A DNA stretch of 64,000 bases from contig NZ_BOPH01000082.1 in the NCBI RefSeq assembly GCF_016863655.1, positions 124,001 to 188,000 of the forward strand, written 5' to 3'. This document shows positions 32,213-40,172 of the stretch, piece by piece. Every line of letters begins with the position of its first letter. The first letter of the stretch is position 1. Position numbers and translations under genes: made by a program. The notes beneath the pieces were generated by a model. The model did no database searches and was not told the DNA's origin. It saw nothing but the letters and a program-made list of their open reading frames with translations. Source of the stretch: Virgisporangium ochraceum. GTDB taxonomy: Bacteria; Actinomycetota; Actinomycetes; Mycobacteriales; Micromonosporaceae.

Positions 32213-32671
32213 GTGTCGAGCATGACGGCCGGAGCGCTTCGGCTGCTGCTGCTCGCCCTCCTCAGCATCGGCGTGATCGGCATGCACACCGTCGGTCACG
32301 CCAGCGACCACACCTCGGGACCGTCCGGCCACCGCGCTGACGCGGCCGTGACGCCGGAGGGTGACGTTCCGCGGCTGACGGACGCCGGCCACCCGTGCGA
32401 CGGCACCTGCGGCGGTGGCACGGTGCCCGTGGGGGCGGTCCGGTCGGGCCCGGACCCCGATCCCGCCCCGGTCGGCGCCGGTCTGCTGGTCGTCTGCCTC
32501 GCGGTGCTGGGTGGACTCGGTGTGCTGGCGCTGCTCGCCGGCGCGCGTGCCGCCCGGCGACCCGGGGCCCGACCGGCCCGGGTGGATCCGGCCCACCCGA
32601 CCCGGGCCGCATCTGCCCCCGTCCCTCGATTCCCGATGCGTCTCCTCGATGTGGCGGTGCTGCGGACATAG
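32213..32671 (+). CDS. Small membrane/exported protein, DUF6153-like
   Basis: This 152-residue protein has an N-terminal hydrophobic helix ending with GMHTVGHASDH, a small Cys-containing extracytoplasmic loop (HPCDGTCGGG), a second membrane helix and a basic Pro/Ala/Arg cytoplasmic tail. The GMHTxGH pattern recalls DUF6153 proteins of actinobacteria. GTG 32213 is used because GGAGG ends 7 bases earlier; ATG 32222 is an alternative. It precedes the DUF305 protein, and such pairs occur in metal-linked regions, but no function is known. Confidence 0.65.
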   Translation: MSSMTAGALRLLLLALLSIGVIGMHTVGHASDHTSGPSGHRADAAVTPEGDVPRLTDAGHPCDGTCGGGTVPVGAVRSGPDPDPAPVGAGLLVVCLAVLGGLGVLALLAGARAARRPGARPARVDPAHPTRAASAPVPRFPMRLLDVAVLRT

Positions 32672-32680
32672 GCCGACCGC

Positions 32681-32709
32681 ACCGGATCGTCGCACTGCGC
32701 GGATCCGGT
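32681..32709 (+). terminator. Possible hairpin terminator after DUF6153-like gene
   Basis: ACCGGATC (32681-32688) and GATCCGGT (32702-32709) form an 8-bp stem with a 13-base loop, starting 9 bases after the preceding stop. No T-run follows. It may attenuate rather than end transcription, since the DUF305 gene begins 44 bases later. Confidence 0.4.
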
Positions 32710-32752
32710 CCGTCGACACCCGCAAGCCCGTTCCACGAGAGGATTTTCCGAG

Positions 32753-33361
32753 ATGAACCGCACTGTGGTGCGTCGTGTTCCGCTGCCCGTCACCGTCACG
32801 GCGGTCCTTGCCCTGGCCGCCGGATGCGGCGGTGACGGCATGGGCGGCATGGACCACGACTCCGGCTCGGCCGCGCAGACCACCGCGACCGCCGGCAGTT
32901 CGTCGGCGGCGTTCAACGCCGCCGACGTCTCCTTTGCCCAGAACATGATCGTGCATCACCGGCAGGCCGTAGAGATGGCCGATCTCGCCGCGACACGCGC
33001 CGCGGGAGCCGAGATCAGGACGCTGGCCGCCCAGATCAAGGCCGCGCAGCAGCCGGAGATCGACACGATGACCGGCTGGCTCACGGCCTGGGGACAGCCC
33101 GTCGAGCCGGCGGGCGGCCACGGTGGGCACAGCATGCCGGGCATGATGTCGACCGCGGACATGGACACGCTCAAGGCCGCGAACGGTGCGGCGTTCGACA
33201 CGCAGTTCGCGCGGATGATGATCGATCACCACAACGGTGCCATCGACATGGCCCGTGAGGTGCAGAGAAACGGCAGCAGTCCCGAGGTCAGGAAGCTGGC
33301 CGCCGACATCGAGAAGACCCAGCAGGCCGAGGTGACGGCCCTGCGGAGGTTCGTCGGCTGA
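32753..33361 (+). CDS. DUF305 ferritin-like lipoprotein
   Basis: This 202-residue protein has a lipobox ending AAGC at residue 25 followed by a Gly/Met/Asp-rich linker (GGDGMGGMDHD). The two DUF305 repeats contain MIVHHRQAVEMADLAA (near residue 67) and MMIDHHNGAIDMARE (near 160), with a Met/His-rich loop between, GHGGHSMPGMMS. DUF305 proteins are secreted or anchored helical proteins implicated in copper or other metal binding; the HH and Met clusters fit this. The start follows AGAGGA at normal spacing. Confidence 0.9.
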   Translation: MNRTVVRRVPLPVTVTAVLALAAGCGGDGMGGMDHDSGSAAQTTATAGSSSAAFNAADVSFAQNMIVHHRQAVEMADLAATRAAGAEIRTLAAQIKAAQQPEIDTMTGWLTAWGQPVEPAGGHGGHSMPGMMSTADMDTLKAANGAAFDTQFARMMIDHHNGAIDMAREVQRNGSSPEVRKLAADIEKTQQAEVTALRRFVG

Positions 33362-33430
33362 GCCGGGGCCACCGGTGACGGGGTCGCCGGTTCGCTCAGG
33401 TCCGGCCGCGAGCTGTCGATCGGGACCGGC

Positions 33431-34813
33431 ATGCTGGCGACCTCCGCACCGGCTGTGCCGGCCGGTCGCGCGGCACGGCGAGCCGAGCTCCGGGCCGACT
33501 TCCGTTCGCGGCTGGCTGCGGCCGGCATGGACGAGTTCGTCGACCTGGACGAGGTGGTGGCCCCGGACCGGCCGAGCGACCCCGGGTCCGGCCCGTGGCG
33601 TCCGGTGGCCGTGGTGGCCGTGATGCTGCTGACCGTCACCGTGGCGCTGGCGGCCGGCGGCGTCTACCTGTTCCAGCGGTACACCGCGTCGATCGGCCAG
33701 GAGCCGTTGCTGGGGGCGGCTGCCGTCGGGACCCCGGGCCGGGGCTGGTCGGCCGCCGGCGACGCGGTCGAACCGGCGGGCGGTCCCGGCAGCGGTGCGG
33801 CCGGGAGCCACCGCGGCGGTGCGGCCGGTGGTTCCCGCGGTGGCGCGGCCGGGGCGGGCGCCGGTCGGGGACGCGGTACGAACATCCTCCTCGTCGGGAT
33901 CGACCAGCGTGCCGGCTCGCCGGCGACCGACGTCCGGGCCGACACGATCATGATCGCCCACATTCCGGCCAGCCGTGACCGGGTGTACCTGGTGTCCATC
34001 CCGCGTGACAGCCGCGTCGTCGTTCCCGCCTACCCCCGCGCCGGCTTCCGTGGCGGCGTGGACAAGGTCAACGCCGCGTACCGGATCGGCGCACGCGCCG
34101 GCGGCCGGTCGGGCGGTCGCGCCGGCGGCGTGGAGCTGCTGGGGCTGACGCTGCGCGCCCTGATGGGCGTCGGATTCGACGCGGCCGCGATCGTCGACTT
34201 CGAGGGTCTGCGCGCGACGGTCGACGCTGTCGGTGGCGTCGAGATGTGCGTCGACGAGGAGACCACGTCGATCCATGTCGGCTGGGACGTCGCCACCGGG
34301 CGGCAGGGCGTGCCGTACACGCTCGAGGCGCCCCACCACGACTCGCCGCGGCCGGTGCCGGGCATGCGGGCACAGGTGTACCGGGTCGGCTGCCAGCATT
34401 TCGCCGGGTGGCAGGCACTGGACTACGTGCGCCAACGCGAGCTGATCCCCGACGGTGACTACGGCCGCCAGCGCCACCAGCAGCACCTGATCCGGGCGCT
34501 CGCGCAGAAGGTGACCGCACGGGGACTGGTGCGCGACCCGGTCGCCGCCGACAGGGTGTTGCGGGCGCTGGGCGGCAGCGTCACCTTCGACGGCAACGGA
34601 CGGGCTCCGAGCGACTGGATACTGGCCTTCCGCCACCTCGAGGCCAGCGCTGTCACCCTGGTCAGGACCAACGGCGGCCGCTTCGCCAGCCAGGTCGTCG
34701 ATGGCAGGTCCTTCGAGATCCTCGGCGACACGGCGGGGGAGTTGTTCGCCGCGATGCGCACGGACACCGTCGCCGACTTCCTGACCGCCCACCCGGACTG
34801 GGCCGGGCGGTAG
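33431..34813 (+). CDS. LytR-CpsA-Psr family cell-wall transferase
   Basis: This 460-residue protein has a cytoplasmic N-terminus, one membrane anchor (about residues 57-80), a low-complexity Gly/Ala linker (115-150) and an extracytoplasmic LCP domain. The domain contains ADTIMIAHIPASRDRVYLVS, SIPRDSRV and VDKVNAAY; these include the Asp and Arg residues that bind polyprenyl pyrophosphate. LCP enzymes attach teichoic acids, arabinogalactan or capsule to peptidoglycan. The C-terminus YVRQRELIPDGDYGRQRHQQ is typical. It is monocistronic here. Confidence 0.9.
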   Translation: MLATSAPAVPAGRAARRAELRADFRSRLAAAGMDEFVDLDEVVAPDRPSDPGSGPWRPVAVVAVMLLTVTVALAAGGVYLFQRYTASIGQEPLLGAAAVGTPGRGWSAAGDAVEPAGGPGSGAAGSHRGGAAGGSRGGAAGAGAGRGRGTNILLVGIDQRAGSPATDVRADTIMIAHIPASRDRVYLVSIPRDSRVVVPAYPRAGFRGGVDKVNAAYRIGARAGGRSGGRAGGVELLGLTLRALMGVGFDAAAIVDFEGLRATVDAVGGVEMCVDEETTSIHVGWDVATGRQGVPYTLEAPHHDSPRPVPGMRAQVYRVGCQHFAGWQALDYVRQRELIPDGDYGRQRHQQHLIRALAQKVTARGLVRDPVAADRVLRALGGSVTFDGNGRAPSDWILAFRHLEASAVTLVRTNGGRFASQVVDGRSFEILGDTAGELFAAMRTDTVADFLTAHPDWAGR

Positions 34814-34821
34814 CCGAAGTA

Positions 34822-34860
34822 GTTGTATGGCCGAACCATAAGGTTGTATGGTCGAACCAT
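34822..34860 (+). promoter_or_regulatory. Tandem operator overlapping marR start
   Basis: GTTGTATGGYCGAACCAT occurs twice (34822-34839 and 34843-34860) with a 21-base period, two helical turns, so both copies face the same side of the DNA. Each unit is a near-palindrome (ATGG...CCAT). The second copy runs into the ATG at 34859, so a bound repressor would block its own gene. The marR product is the expected ligand. Confidence 0.7.
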
Positions 34861-35302
34861 GTCGGGAACGGACGATGTCGCCGCCGCGCAGGAGGCGTTG
34901 CAGCGGTTCGTGCGCAACTTCGGTCTGCACCAGCCGGGGCGCACGCCCTGCGGTCAGCCGCTGCCGGTCTCGGAGGCCTACGCCGTGGCCGAACTGCACC
35001 GCGAGGGCCGGCTGCGTCAGGCGGAACTGGGTCGTCGGCTGCGGCTGGAGAAGAGCACCGTCAGTCGCCTCGTCGCCAACCTCGTCAACCGGGGATGGGT
35101 CCACCGGCACGCCGCCGACGACGACGGGCGGGGGGTCGAGCTCGACCTCACCGACGCGGGCGCGGTTGCCGCCGCGAAGCTGGCGGCCGCCCGGCAGGAC
35201 AAGTTCGCGGCCCTCCTCGACCGCGTGCCCGACGACCACCGTGCCGCGCTCGTCGCCGCACTTCACCTGCTCGCGGAGGCGACCGATGACCCGAACCCGT
35301 AA
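34859..35302 (+). CDS. MarR-family regulator
   Basis: This 147-residue winged-helix regulator contains LRQAELGRRLRLEKSTVSRLV as the HTH and DDGRGVELDLTDAG as the wing. ATG 34859 is the start; upstream codons in frame correspond to the operator repeats. It overlaps the following lipoprotein gene by 17 bases. The tandem operator at its start suggests strong autoregulation and co-control of the lipoprotein. Confidence 0.85.
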   Translation: MSGTDDVAAAQEALQRFVRNFGLHQPGRTPCGQPLPVSEAYAVAELHREGRLRQAELGRRLRLEKSTVSRLVANLVNRGWVHRHAADDDGRGVELDLTDAGAVAAAKLAAARQDKFAALLDRVPDDHRAALVAALHLLAEATDDPNP

Positions 35303-35765
35303 TGCCGTGCTGGCCGCCGCCGCGTCCCTGGCGCTCGTCGCCGGGTGCGGCGACAGCCCCGACCGGCAGGCCGAGGTCGCCGCGAAGGGCGCGTCGGTCA
35401 TGCCCTTCGACCTCGAACGCACCACCCACCGGTTCGCCCGGACGGAGACCGGCGGCGTGCAGACGGTCGTCGCCGACAACCCGGCCGACACCGGGCAGAT
35501 CACCCTGATCCGCCAACACCTGCGGCTCGAGACCGACCGGTTCAGCCGGGGCGACTACACCGACCCGGGTCGCATCCACGGCGACGACATGCCCGGTCTC
35601 GCCGCCCTCCGTGACGGCGCCGCCCGCATCACCGTGACCTACCGGGACGACCCGGCCGGCGGGGTGATCACCTACACGACCACCGACCAGGCGCTCGTCA
35701 CCGCGCTGCACGCCTGGTTCGACGCGCAGGTCTCCGACCACGGACAGCACGCCGAGCACGGGTGA
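35286..35765 (+). CDS. Small secreted lipoprotein, unknown function
   Basis: This 159-residue protein has a signal peptide ending LALVAGC (lipobox Cys near residue 19). The mature part reads SVMPFDLERTTHRFARTETG and YTDPGRIHGDDMPGLAALRDG, then ITYTTTDQALVTALHAWFDAQ near the end, with a His-rich tail (DHGQHAEHG). I recall similar proteins near metal- or redox-linked genes in actinobacteria but no named family. The His-rich tail could bind metal. It is co-transcribed with the MarR gene. Confidence 0.7.
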   Translation: MTRTRNAVLAAAASLALVAGCGDSPDRQAEVAAKGASVMPFDLERTTHRFARTETGGVQTVVADNPADTGQITLIRQHLRLETDRFSRGDYTDPGRIHGDDMPGLAALRDGAARITVTYRDDPAGGVITYTTTDQALVTALHAWFDAQVSDHGQHAEHG

Positions 35766-35781
35766 GCACCGCCCGTGCGGC

Positions 35782-36510
35782 CTACGCCGCGGGCCGGCTT
35801 CCCGCGGACAGGGCCACGTACGCGCGCAACCGGGCGTGGTCGGCGGTGTCGTGGTGGACGCGCAGCATCGAGTAGGGCGGGCCGCCGTGGCCGATCCGGG
35901 GCGCGTGCGACAGATCCAGCCGGTCGCCGGGCCGGATCACCCGGGTCAGCACGGCCTCGGCGAGGACGTGGTTCACGTGCACCAGGTAGTCGCCGACGGT
36001 GAGGCCGGCGGTGGCGATCTCCAGCCGGTGAACGGTTCCGCTCGCGGGGCCGGGCAGGTCGGTGGTCAGGGTCGCCGGGACCACCGGCTCGCCGCCGCCG
36101 TCGAACCGCTTGAGCAGGCGGCGTAGACCCAGGGAGGCGTCCGGGGGCACCGGGGCGAACCACATCATGGACCCGTCGTCGCAGAGATGGTCGCCGGTGA
36201 ACCGGCCGCGGAGGTTGGCGGGGTTGCCGCTCAGGAAGATCGTGCGGGTGAACGCCCGGAACCACGCGTCCCGCCGGGTCCCGTGTACGCCGGCCGCGAA
36301 CGCGACCGCCGAACGGACGAAGACCTCCGGATCGAACCGGCGCAGCACCGCGATCGCCGCCACGTCGGGTGCCGCCCGCTCCGCCGCGTCCACGTCGGGC
36401 GGCCCCGGTGCGTCCGGCCCCGGTGCGTCGGGTGCCGGCGCGTCCGGCCCGACCTGCACCCGGCGGATCCGGCGGGCCCACTCGGCGCGGAGCAGTTCCT
36501 GCGTGGGCAT
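35782..36510 (-). CDS. Unknown soluble protein, last gene of GH3/kinase operon
   Basis: I do not recognise this 242-residue protein. Residues 22-45 form a low-complexity Pro/Asp/Ala linker with PDAPGPDAPG repeats. The following core (about residues 50-235) has FVRSAVAFAAGVHGTRRDAW, RFTGDHLCDDGSMMWFAPVP and a C-terminal HVNHVLAEAVLTRVI segment, with no signal peptide or membrane helix. ATG 36510 shares a base with the stop of the upstream gene (TGATG), so it is translationally coupled. Its function must be tied to the operon pathway. Confidence 0.65.
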   Translation of the reverse strand: MPTQELLRAEWARRIRRVQVGPDAPAPDAPGPDAPGPPDVDAAERAAPDVAAIAVLRRFDPEVFVRSAVAFAAGVHGTRRDAWFRAFTRTIFLSGNPANLRGRFTGDHLCDDGSMMWFAPVPPDASLGLRRLLKRFDGGGEPVVPATLTTDLPGPASGTVHRLEIATAGLTVGDYLVHVNHVLAEAVLTRVIRPGDRLDLSHAPRIGHGGPPYSMLRVHHDTADHARLRAYVALSAGSRPAA

Positions 36511-37616
36511 CAGCAGTACACCTGCCCGGCCACGTCGCCGGCCACCGCCCGGTCGCGGCGGCCCAGCATCGCCGAGGTGAGGCGGTAGGGGTCGACGTGC
36601 AGGCCGCCGCGCGGGCGGTGCCGTCGCAGGTAGCCGACGACGTCGTGCGTCGCCGCGCCGGCACCGCCCGCCAGGATCGTCCGGGCCCGGTCCACGTACT
36701 GCCGCAGCAGCGCGGCCTGGAACGAGCGGTCGCTGCCGCGGCCCAGGACGGCGATGAAGTACAACCGCATGCCGAGCCGCAGCACCTCCGGGTCGGCGTC
36801 CCCGCACGTCTCGACGAGGCTCGGCACGGTGTACCCGTGCCACCCACCGAACCGGCTGGACCGGATCACGCCGTCGACCGGTACGCGCGTCACCGCGTCC
36901 CGGACGACCTCGGCGCCCAGGACCCCGAGCAGCCGCTGCAGCAACAGGTAGTCGTCGGTCAGCTCCCGGTCGTGGACGAGGACGGTCCGGTCGTACGAGG
37001 TCGCCAGCGGCACCAGCTCCCGCAGCGCACCGGCGAGGTAGTTCGGCTGGCACTCCCGGGTGACGATCTGCCGCAGCGGCATCCCGTACCGGGTCAGGTC
37101 GAGGTAGACGGGACCGTTGTCGGGGCGGCAGTCCAGGCACAGGTCGCGGGCCGCGAGGTGGTCGATCAGCTCTTCGAGCCCGAACGCCGGATGCCGCACG
37201 GTGGTCAGGCCGGGGTCGTGCAGGCCGAGCCGGGCGAAGTGGCCGGTCCACAGTTCGAGGAGCCGGGCGCTGGCGGGATGGACCCACCCGCTGCTCTCCA
37301 CCGCCCGCAGGTAGGGCCGCAGCGCCGCGAACGGCGGCCGTCGCCCCTCGGCCTGGAAGCGCATGTAGGACTCGCCGAGTTCCTCCTCGGTCTGCGCGGA
37401 GTAGTCGGTGTCGCCGATGGTGCGGTCGAGGAACTCCCAGTAGCCGAGCGTCTGCGCCGTGACGTTGTAGGTGGTGTTGCTGTAGCGGTACGTGGTGTCC
37501 GCGAGCGCCGCGGTGGCCCGGTACATGACATCGACCCAGAGCAGGCCCTTGATGTGGCTCGGCGTCAGCGGCTTGGTCGGTGTGACCGTGACCGGTGCGA
37601 TGAGAACGCGCGGCAT
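36510..37616 (-). CDS. Divergent class I aminoacyl-tRNA synthetase-like protein
   Basis: This 368-residue protein matches no named family that I can recall with certainty, but its layout is that of a shortened class I aminoacyl-tRNA synthetase. PSHIKGLLWVDVM (His21) stands where the HIGH motif would be and YNVT follows. Then come LDLTRYGMPLRQI, TVLVHDRELTDDYLLLQRLL and, at residues 252-264, RSSRFGGWHGYTV in the position of KMSKS. The helices after it (VLRLGMRLYFIAV, ALLRQYVDRARTILAG) resemble the arginyl/cysteinyl type. No anticodon-binding domain remains. By analogy it could adenylate an amino acid for ligation. This is inference; it needs profile search. Confidence 0.4.
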   Translation of the reverse strand: MPRVLIAPVTVTPTKPLTPSHIKGLLWVDVMYRATAALADTTYRYSNTTYNVTAQTLGYWEFLDRTIGDTDYSAQTEEELGESYMRFQAEGRRPPFAALRPYLRAVESSGWVHPASARLLELWTGHFARLGLHDPGLTTVRHPAFGLEELIDHLAARDLCLDCRPDNGPVYLDLTRYGMPLRQIVTRECQPNYLAGALRELVPLATSYDRTVLVHDRELTDDYLLLQRLLGVLGAEVVRDAVTRVPVDGVIRSSRFGGWHGYTVPSLVETCGDADPEVLRLGMRLYFIAVLGRGSDRSFQAALLRQYVDRARTILAGGAGAATHDVVGYLRRHRPRGGLHVDPYRLTSAMLGRRDRAVAGDVAGQVYC

Positions 37617-37619
37617 CGC

Positions 37620-38483
37620 TCAGTCCCGCGTTCCGTGCACGAGGAACACCCGGGCGACGCCGGGTACCGAACGGTCGGGCACGGTGTCCGTCCACCGGCC
37701 GTAGTCGGCGCCGGGTTCGCCCGGCTGCGTGGCGGTCACCGTGAACCCGTACCCGGCGAGCAGCGTCTCCGGTTCGTCGCTGCCCGACACCCACGGCGAG
37801 CCCCACGAGGCGAACAGGTCGAGCAGCCCGCGGATGGGCGGCGCGTCCAGCGCCTCCTCGCCGAGCAGGTCGCAGATCAGAGGGCTGCCGCCGGCGGCGA
37901 ACCGGCCGAGGTCGGCCAGCAGGGTGTGGACCTCGGCCGCCGTCAGGTAGTAGAGGACGCCTTCCAGGACCCACACCGCGCGCCGGGCCGGCTCGAAGCC
38001 GGCCGCGGTCAGCCCGGCCCGCCAGTCGTCGGTCACCAGATCGGTGGGGACCGGGTGCCGCCGCACGTTCCCCGCGGGCCGGTGACCGTGCAGGGCGGCC
38101 TCCTTCGCGTCGAGGACCGCGGCCCGGTCGAGTTCGTACACGTCCACCGGGTGGGGCCAGTCGAGCCGGTAGGCCCGGGTGTCCATGCCGGCGGCGGCGA
38201 TGACGACCTGGTCGACGGCGCCGGATGCCAGCGCTTCGGCCAGCCGGTCGTCGATGAACCGGGTCCGGACGGCGTTGTAGTCGGCGGTGTCGGGGAGTCC
38301 GGGGGCGCGGCTGTCCGCGGTGAGCCGGGCCACCTCGTCGAACAGCGCGACCCCCACCTCGCCGGCGAGCGCCGCGGCGTACGGATCGTCGTAGAGCCGG
38401 TCGGGCCGGGCGCTTTCCCGGATGCGCAGCGCCGTCGTCAGCAGCGACGTGCGGGCGACCGGGTCGAAGCCGTGCACATTCAT
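37620..38483 (-). CDS. TIGR00027-type class I SAM methyltransferase (PPM1/LCMT-like)
   Basis: This 287-residue enzyme shows the TIGR00027 pattern: DPVARTSLLTTALRIRES at the start, QVVIAAAGMDTRAYRLDWP (SAM loop), VYELDRAAVLDAKEAAL and AVWVLEGVLYYLTAAEV. This group methylates carboxylates or hydroxyls in natural products and lipids. It ends 3 bases before the synthetase-like gene's start and begins 27 bases after the GH3 gene, within a five-gene operon. Confidence 0.88.
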   Translation of the reverse strand: MNVHGFDPVARTSLLTTALRIRESARPDRLYDDPYAAALAGEVGVALFDEVARLTADSRAPGLPDTADYNAVRTRFIDDRLAEALASGAVDQVVIAAAGMDTRAYRLDWPHPVDVYELDRAAVLDAKEAALHGHRPAGNVRRHPVPTDLVTDDWRAGLTAAGFEPARRAVWVLEGVLYYLTAAEVHTLLADLGRFAAGGSPLICDLLGEEALDAPPIRGLLDLFASWGSPWVSGSDEPETLLAGYGFTVTATQPGEPGADYGRWTDTVPDRSVPGVARVFLVHGTRD

Positions 38484-38510
38484 GCTCGTCTCCCTTGATG
38501 CGTAAAGGGT

Positions 38511-40172
38511 TCAGCGGACGGTGTGGGAGAGCAGCCGGTGCCACGCGTCGTCGTCACGCTGGAACACCCGGTCCTTGACCTGTGCCGGCCGGATCCCGGA
38601 CCCCACCCGGGCATGCCAGTCGTGGGCGAACGCGTCCGCCGTGAGCACGTGGACGACGGGTTCGGCCAGGGCCGCGGCCGCGCGGGCCGCCCGGTAGCCG
38701 GGGGAGACCGACACCAGGCCGTCGTCCAGCGCGCGCGCCAGCGCCACGGTCTCGGCCGGGTTCAACGCCTGCCGGGGAGAGACGGCGAACTCGTAGCGGA
38801 CGGCATCCGGGCCGTCGGGCCGCACCGGGCGGCAGGTCGCGTTGTGGGCCGCCAGTCCACCGGACCGGAGCGCGGTCCGCAGCGCGTGCACGACGTGTGA
38901 CTCGCGCAGCCGTTCGCCGGCGACGTCGGAGGTGGTGCCGCGGCCGGCGTAACAGACCCGGGGCATCCCGTGCAGCCGGTCGACGACCCGGACCACGTCG
39001 CCGAGCGCGTACCGGTACAGCCCGCCGACGTGGCTGAGCACCACGTGGTACTCCTGCCCGGTCTCCAGCTCCTCGAACGACATCGTCGCGCTGTCGGCCC
39101 TGATCCCGTCGTCGGCGGGCACGAACTCGTGGAACGCCGCACCGAGGGCGGGCGAGCAGCCACTGCCGTGCCGGTCGACGCCGACGGCGACGAAACCCTC
39201 GGAAGCGGCCACCGGTGCGGGAAGCGCGACCACGTCGGTGCCGAAGGACGCGGCGAGGCCGGGCAGGTACAGCGAGGCCAGCCCGGTGGTCCAGCAGAAC
39301 AGCACCCGGAAGCGTGGCCACACGTGCGCGGGGGTCAGCGTGCCGAACATGTCCGCCAGCCGTTCGAGCCCGGCCGCCCGGTGCGGGTTCGGCGACCCGT
39401 ACGGCCGGCCGCCGAGCGTGCCGTCCCGCAGGTCCTTGACGATGCGCGGCCACCACCGGGCGAGCTGGTACGGCACCGCCGCGACCATCGCGGGGTTGAT
39501 GCCGACGACCATCCGTACGTCGTGCTCGACGGCCAGCCGCAGCCGCAGATACGCCTTCTCGAGGTGGTCGGTGTCCGCGACCGGTACCGGCAGCTCGCCC
39601 CAGACGGCCCGCGACCCCGGTTCCGCCGACAACGGCTCCCCGAACGCGGTGCCGAGGTCGACCTGGCTGGCACCCAGATGCGGACGACCCGACGCGGTGG
39701 AGGCGGTCCGGCTCACCGGATCGAACTTCAGGTTCAGCGTGCTGTCGTCGGCCAGCACGTCGGGGTAGTGGTCGGCGACGGTCGCCCAGGCCGTGTAGTA
39801 GGGCGGGAAGAAGCCGGTCCGCATGAACCGGCGGGTGACCGGGATCTTCTTGCTGTCGCCCGTGGTGCCGCTGCTCATGAAGAACACGACGGGGTCGTCC
39901 GCGGACAGCACACCACGCTCGCCGGCGGCCGCGCGGTCGATCCACGGCGCGAGCCCGTCATACGTGCGGATGGGCACCGCACGGCGGAAGTCCTCACCGG
40001 TGCGGACGCGGGCGAACCCGTGCTCACGCCCGAAAGCGGTGCCGGCGTTGGCCGACACGACCTCGTCGAGCACCCGCTGCCGTGCCAGCGCCGGCTCGGC
40101 CAGCAGGCGCAGGAAGCCGTCGCGTTCGGACCGCACCCGGCGGCGGTACTCACCTGTCGACGCGGCCGGCAT
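38511..40172 (-). CDS. GH3-family acyl-adenylating amide synthetase
   Basis: The 553-residue protein follows the GH3 auxin-responsive family, ATP-dependent acyl-adenylate enzymes that join carboxylates to amino acids or amines. Three GH3 nucleotide motifs are present: FFMSSGTTGDSKKIPVT (residues 97-113), a middle ASEGF (323-327) and GGLYRYALGDVVRVV (383-397). The start LAEPALARQRVLDEVVSANAGTAFG is also typical. GH3 enzymes are best known in plants; bacterial ones are few and mostly uncharacterised. It overlaps the P-loop kinase gene by 23 bases. It could form an amide with a product of the neighbouring enzymes. Confidence 0.85.
   Translation of the reverse strand: MPAASTGEYRRRVRSERDGFLRLLAEPALARQRVLDEVVSANAGTAFGREHGFARVRTGEDFRRAVPIRTYDGLAPWIDRAAAGERGVLSADDPVVFFMSSGTTGDSKKIPVTRRFMRTGFFPPYYTAWATVADHYPDVLADDSTLNLKFDPVSRTASTASGRPHLGASQVDLGTAFGEPLSAEPGSRAVWGELPVPVADTDHLEKAYLRLRLAVEHDVRMVVGINPAMVAAVPYQLARWWPRIVKDLRDGTLGGRPYGSPNPHRAAGLERLADMFGTLTPAHVWPRFRVLFCWTTGLASLYLPGLAASFGTDVVALPAPVAASEGFVAVGVDRHGSGCSPALGAAFHEFVPADDGIRADSATMSFEELETGQEYHVVLSHVGGLYRYALGDVVRVVDRLHGMPRVCYAGRGTTSDVAGERLRESHVVHALRTALRSGGLAAHNATCRPVRPDGPDAVRYEFAVSPRQALNPAETVALARALDDGLVSVSPGYRAARAAAALAEPVVHVLTADAFAHDWHARVGSGIRPAQVKDRVFQRDDDAWHRLLSHTVR

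Noticed and set aside
34822-34860. Two-unit CRISPR or attachment-site remnant
   Set aside because: The copies are near-palindromic and end at a marR start codon; an operator explains them fully.
32153-35503. Very long minus-strand open frame (over 1,100 codons) opposite the DUF6153/DUF305/LCP/MarR genes
   Set aside because: It reads antisense to four recognisable genes and shows no domain; long antisense frames are expected at this GC.
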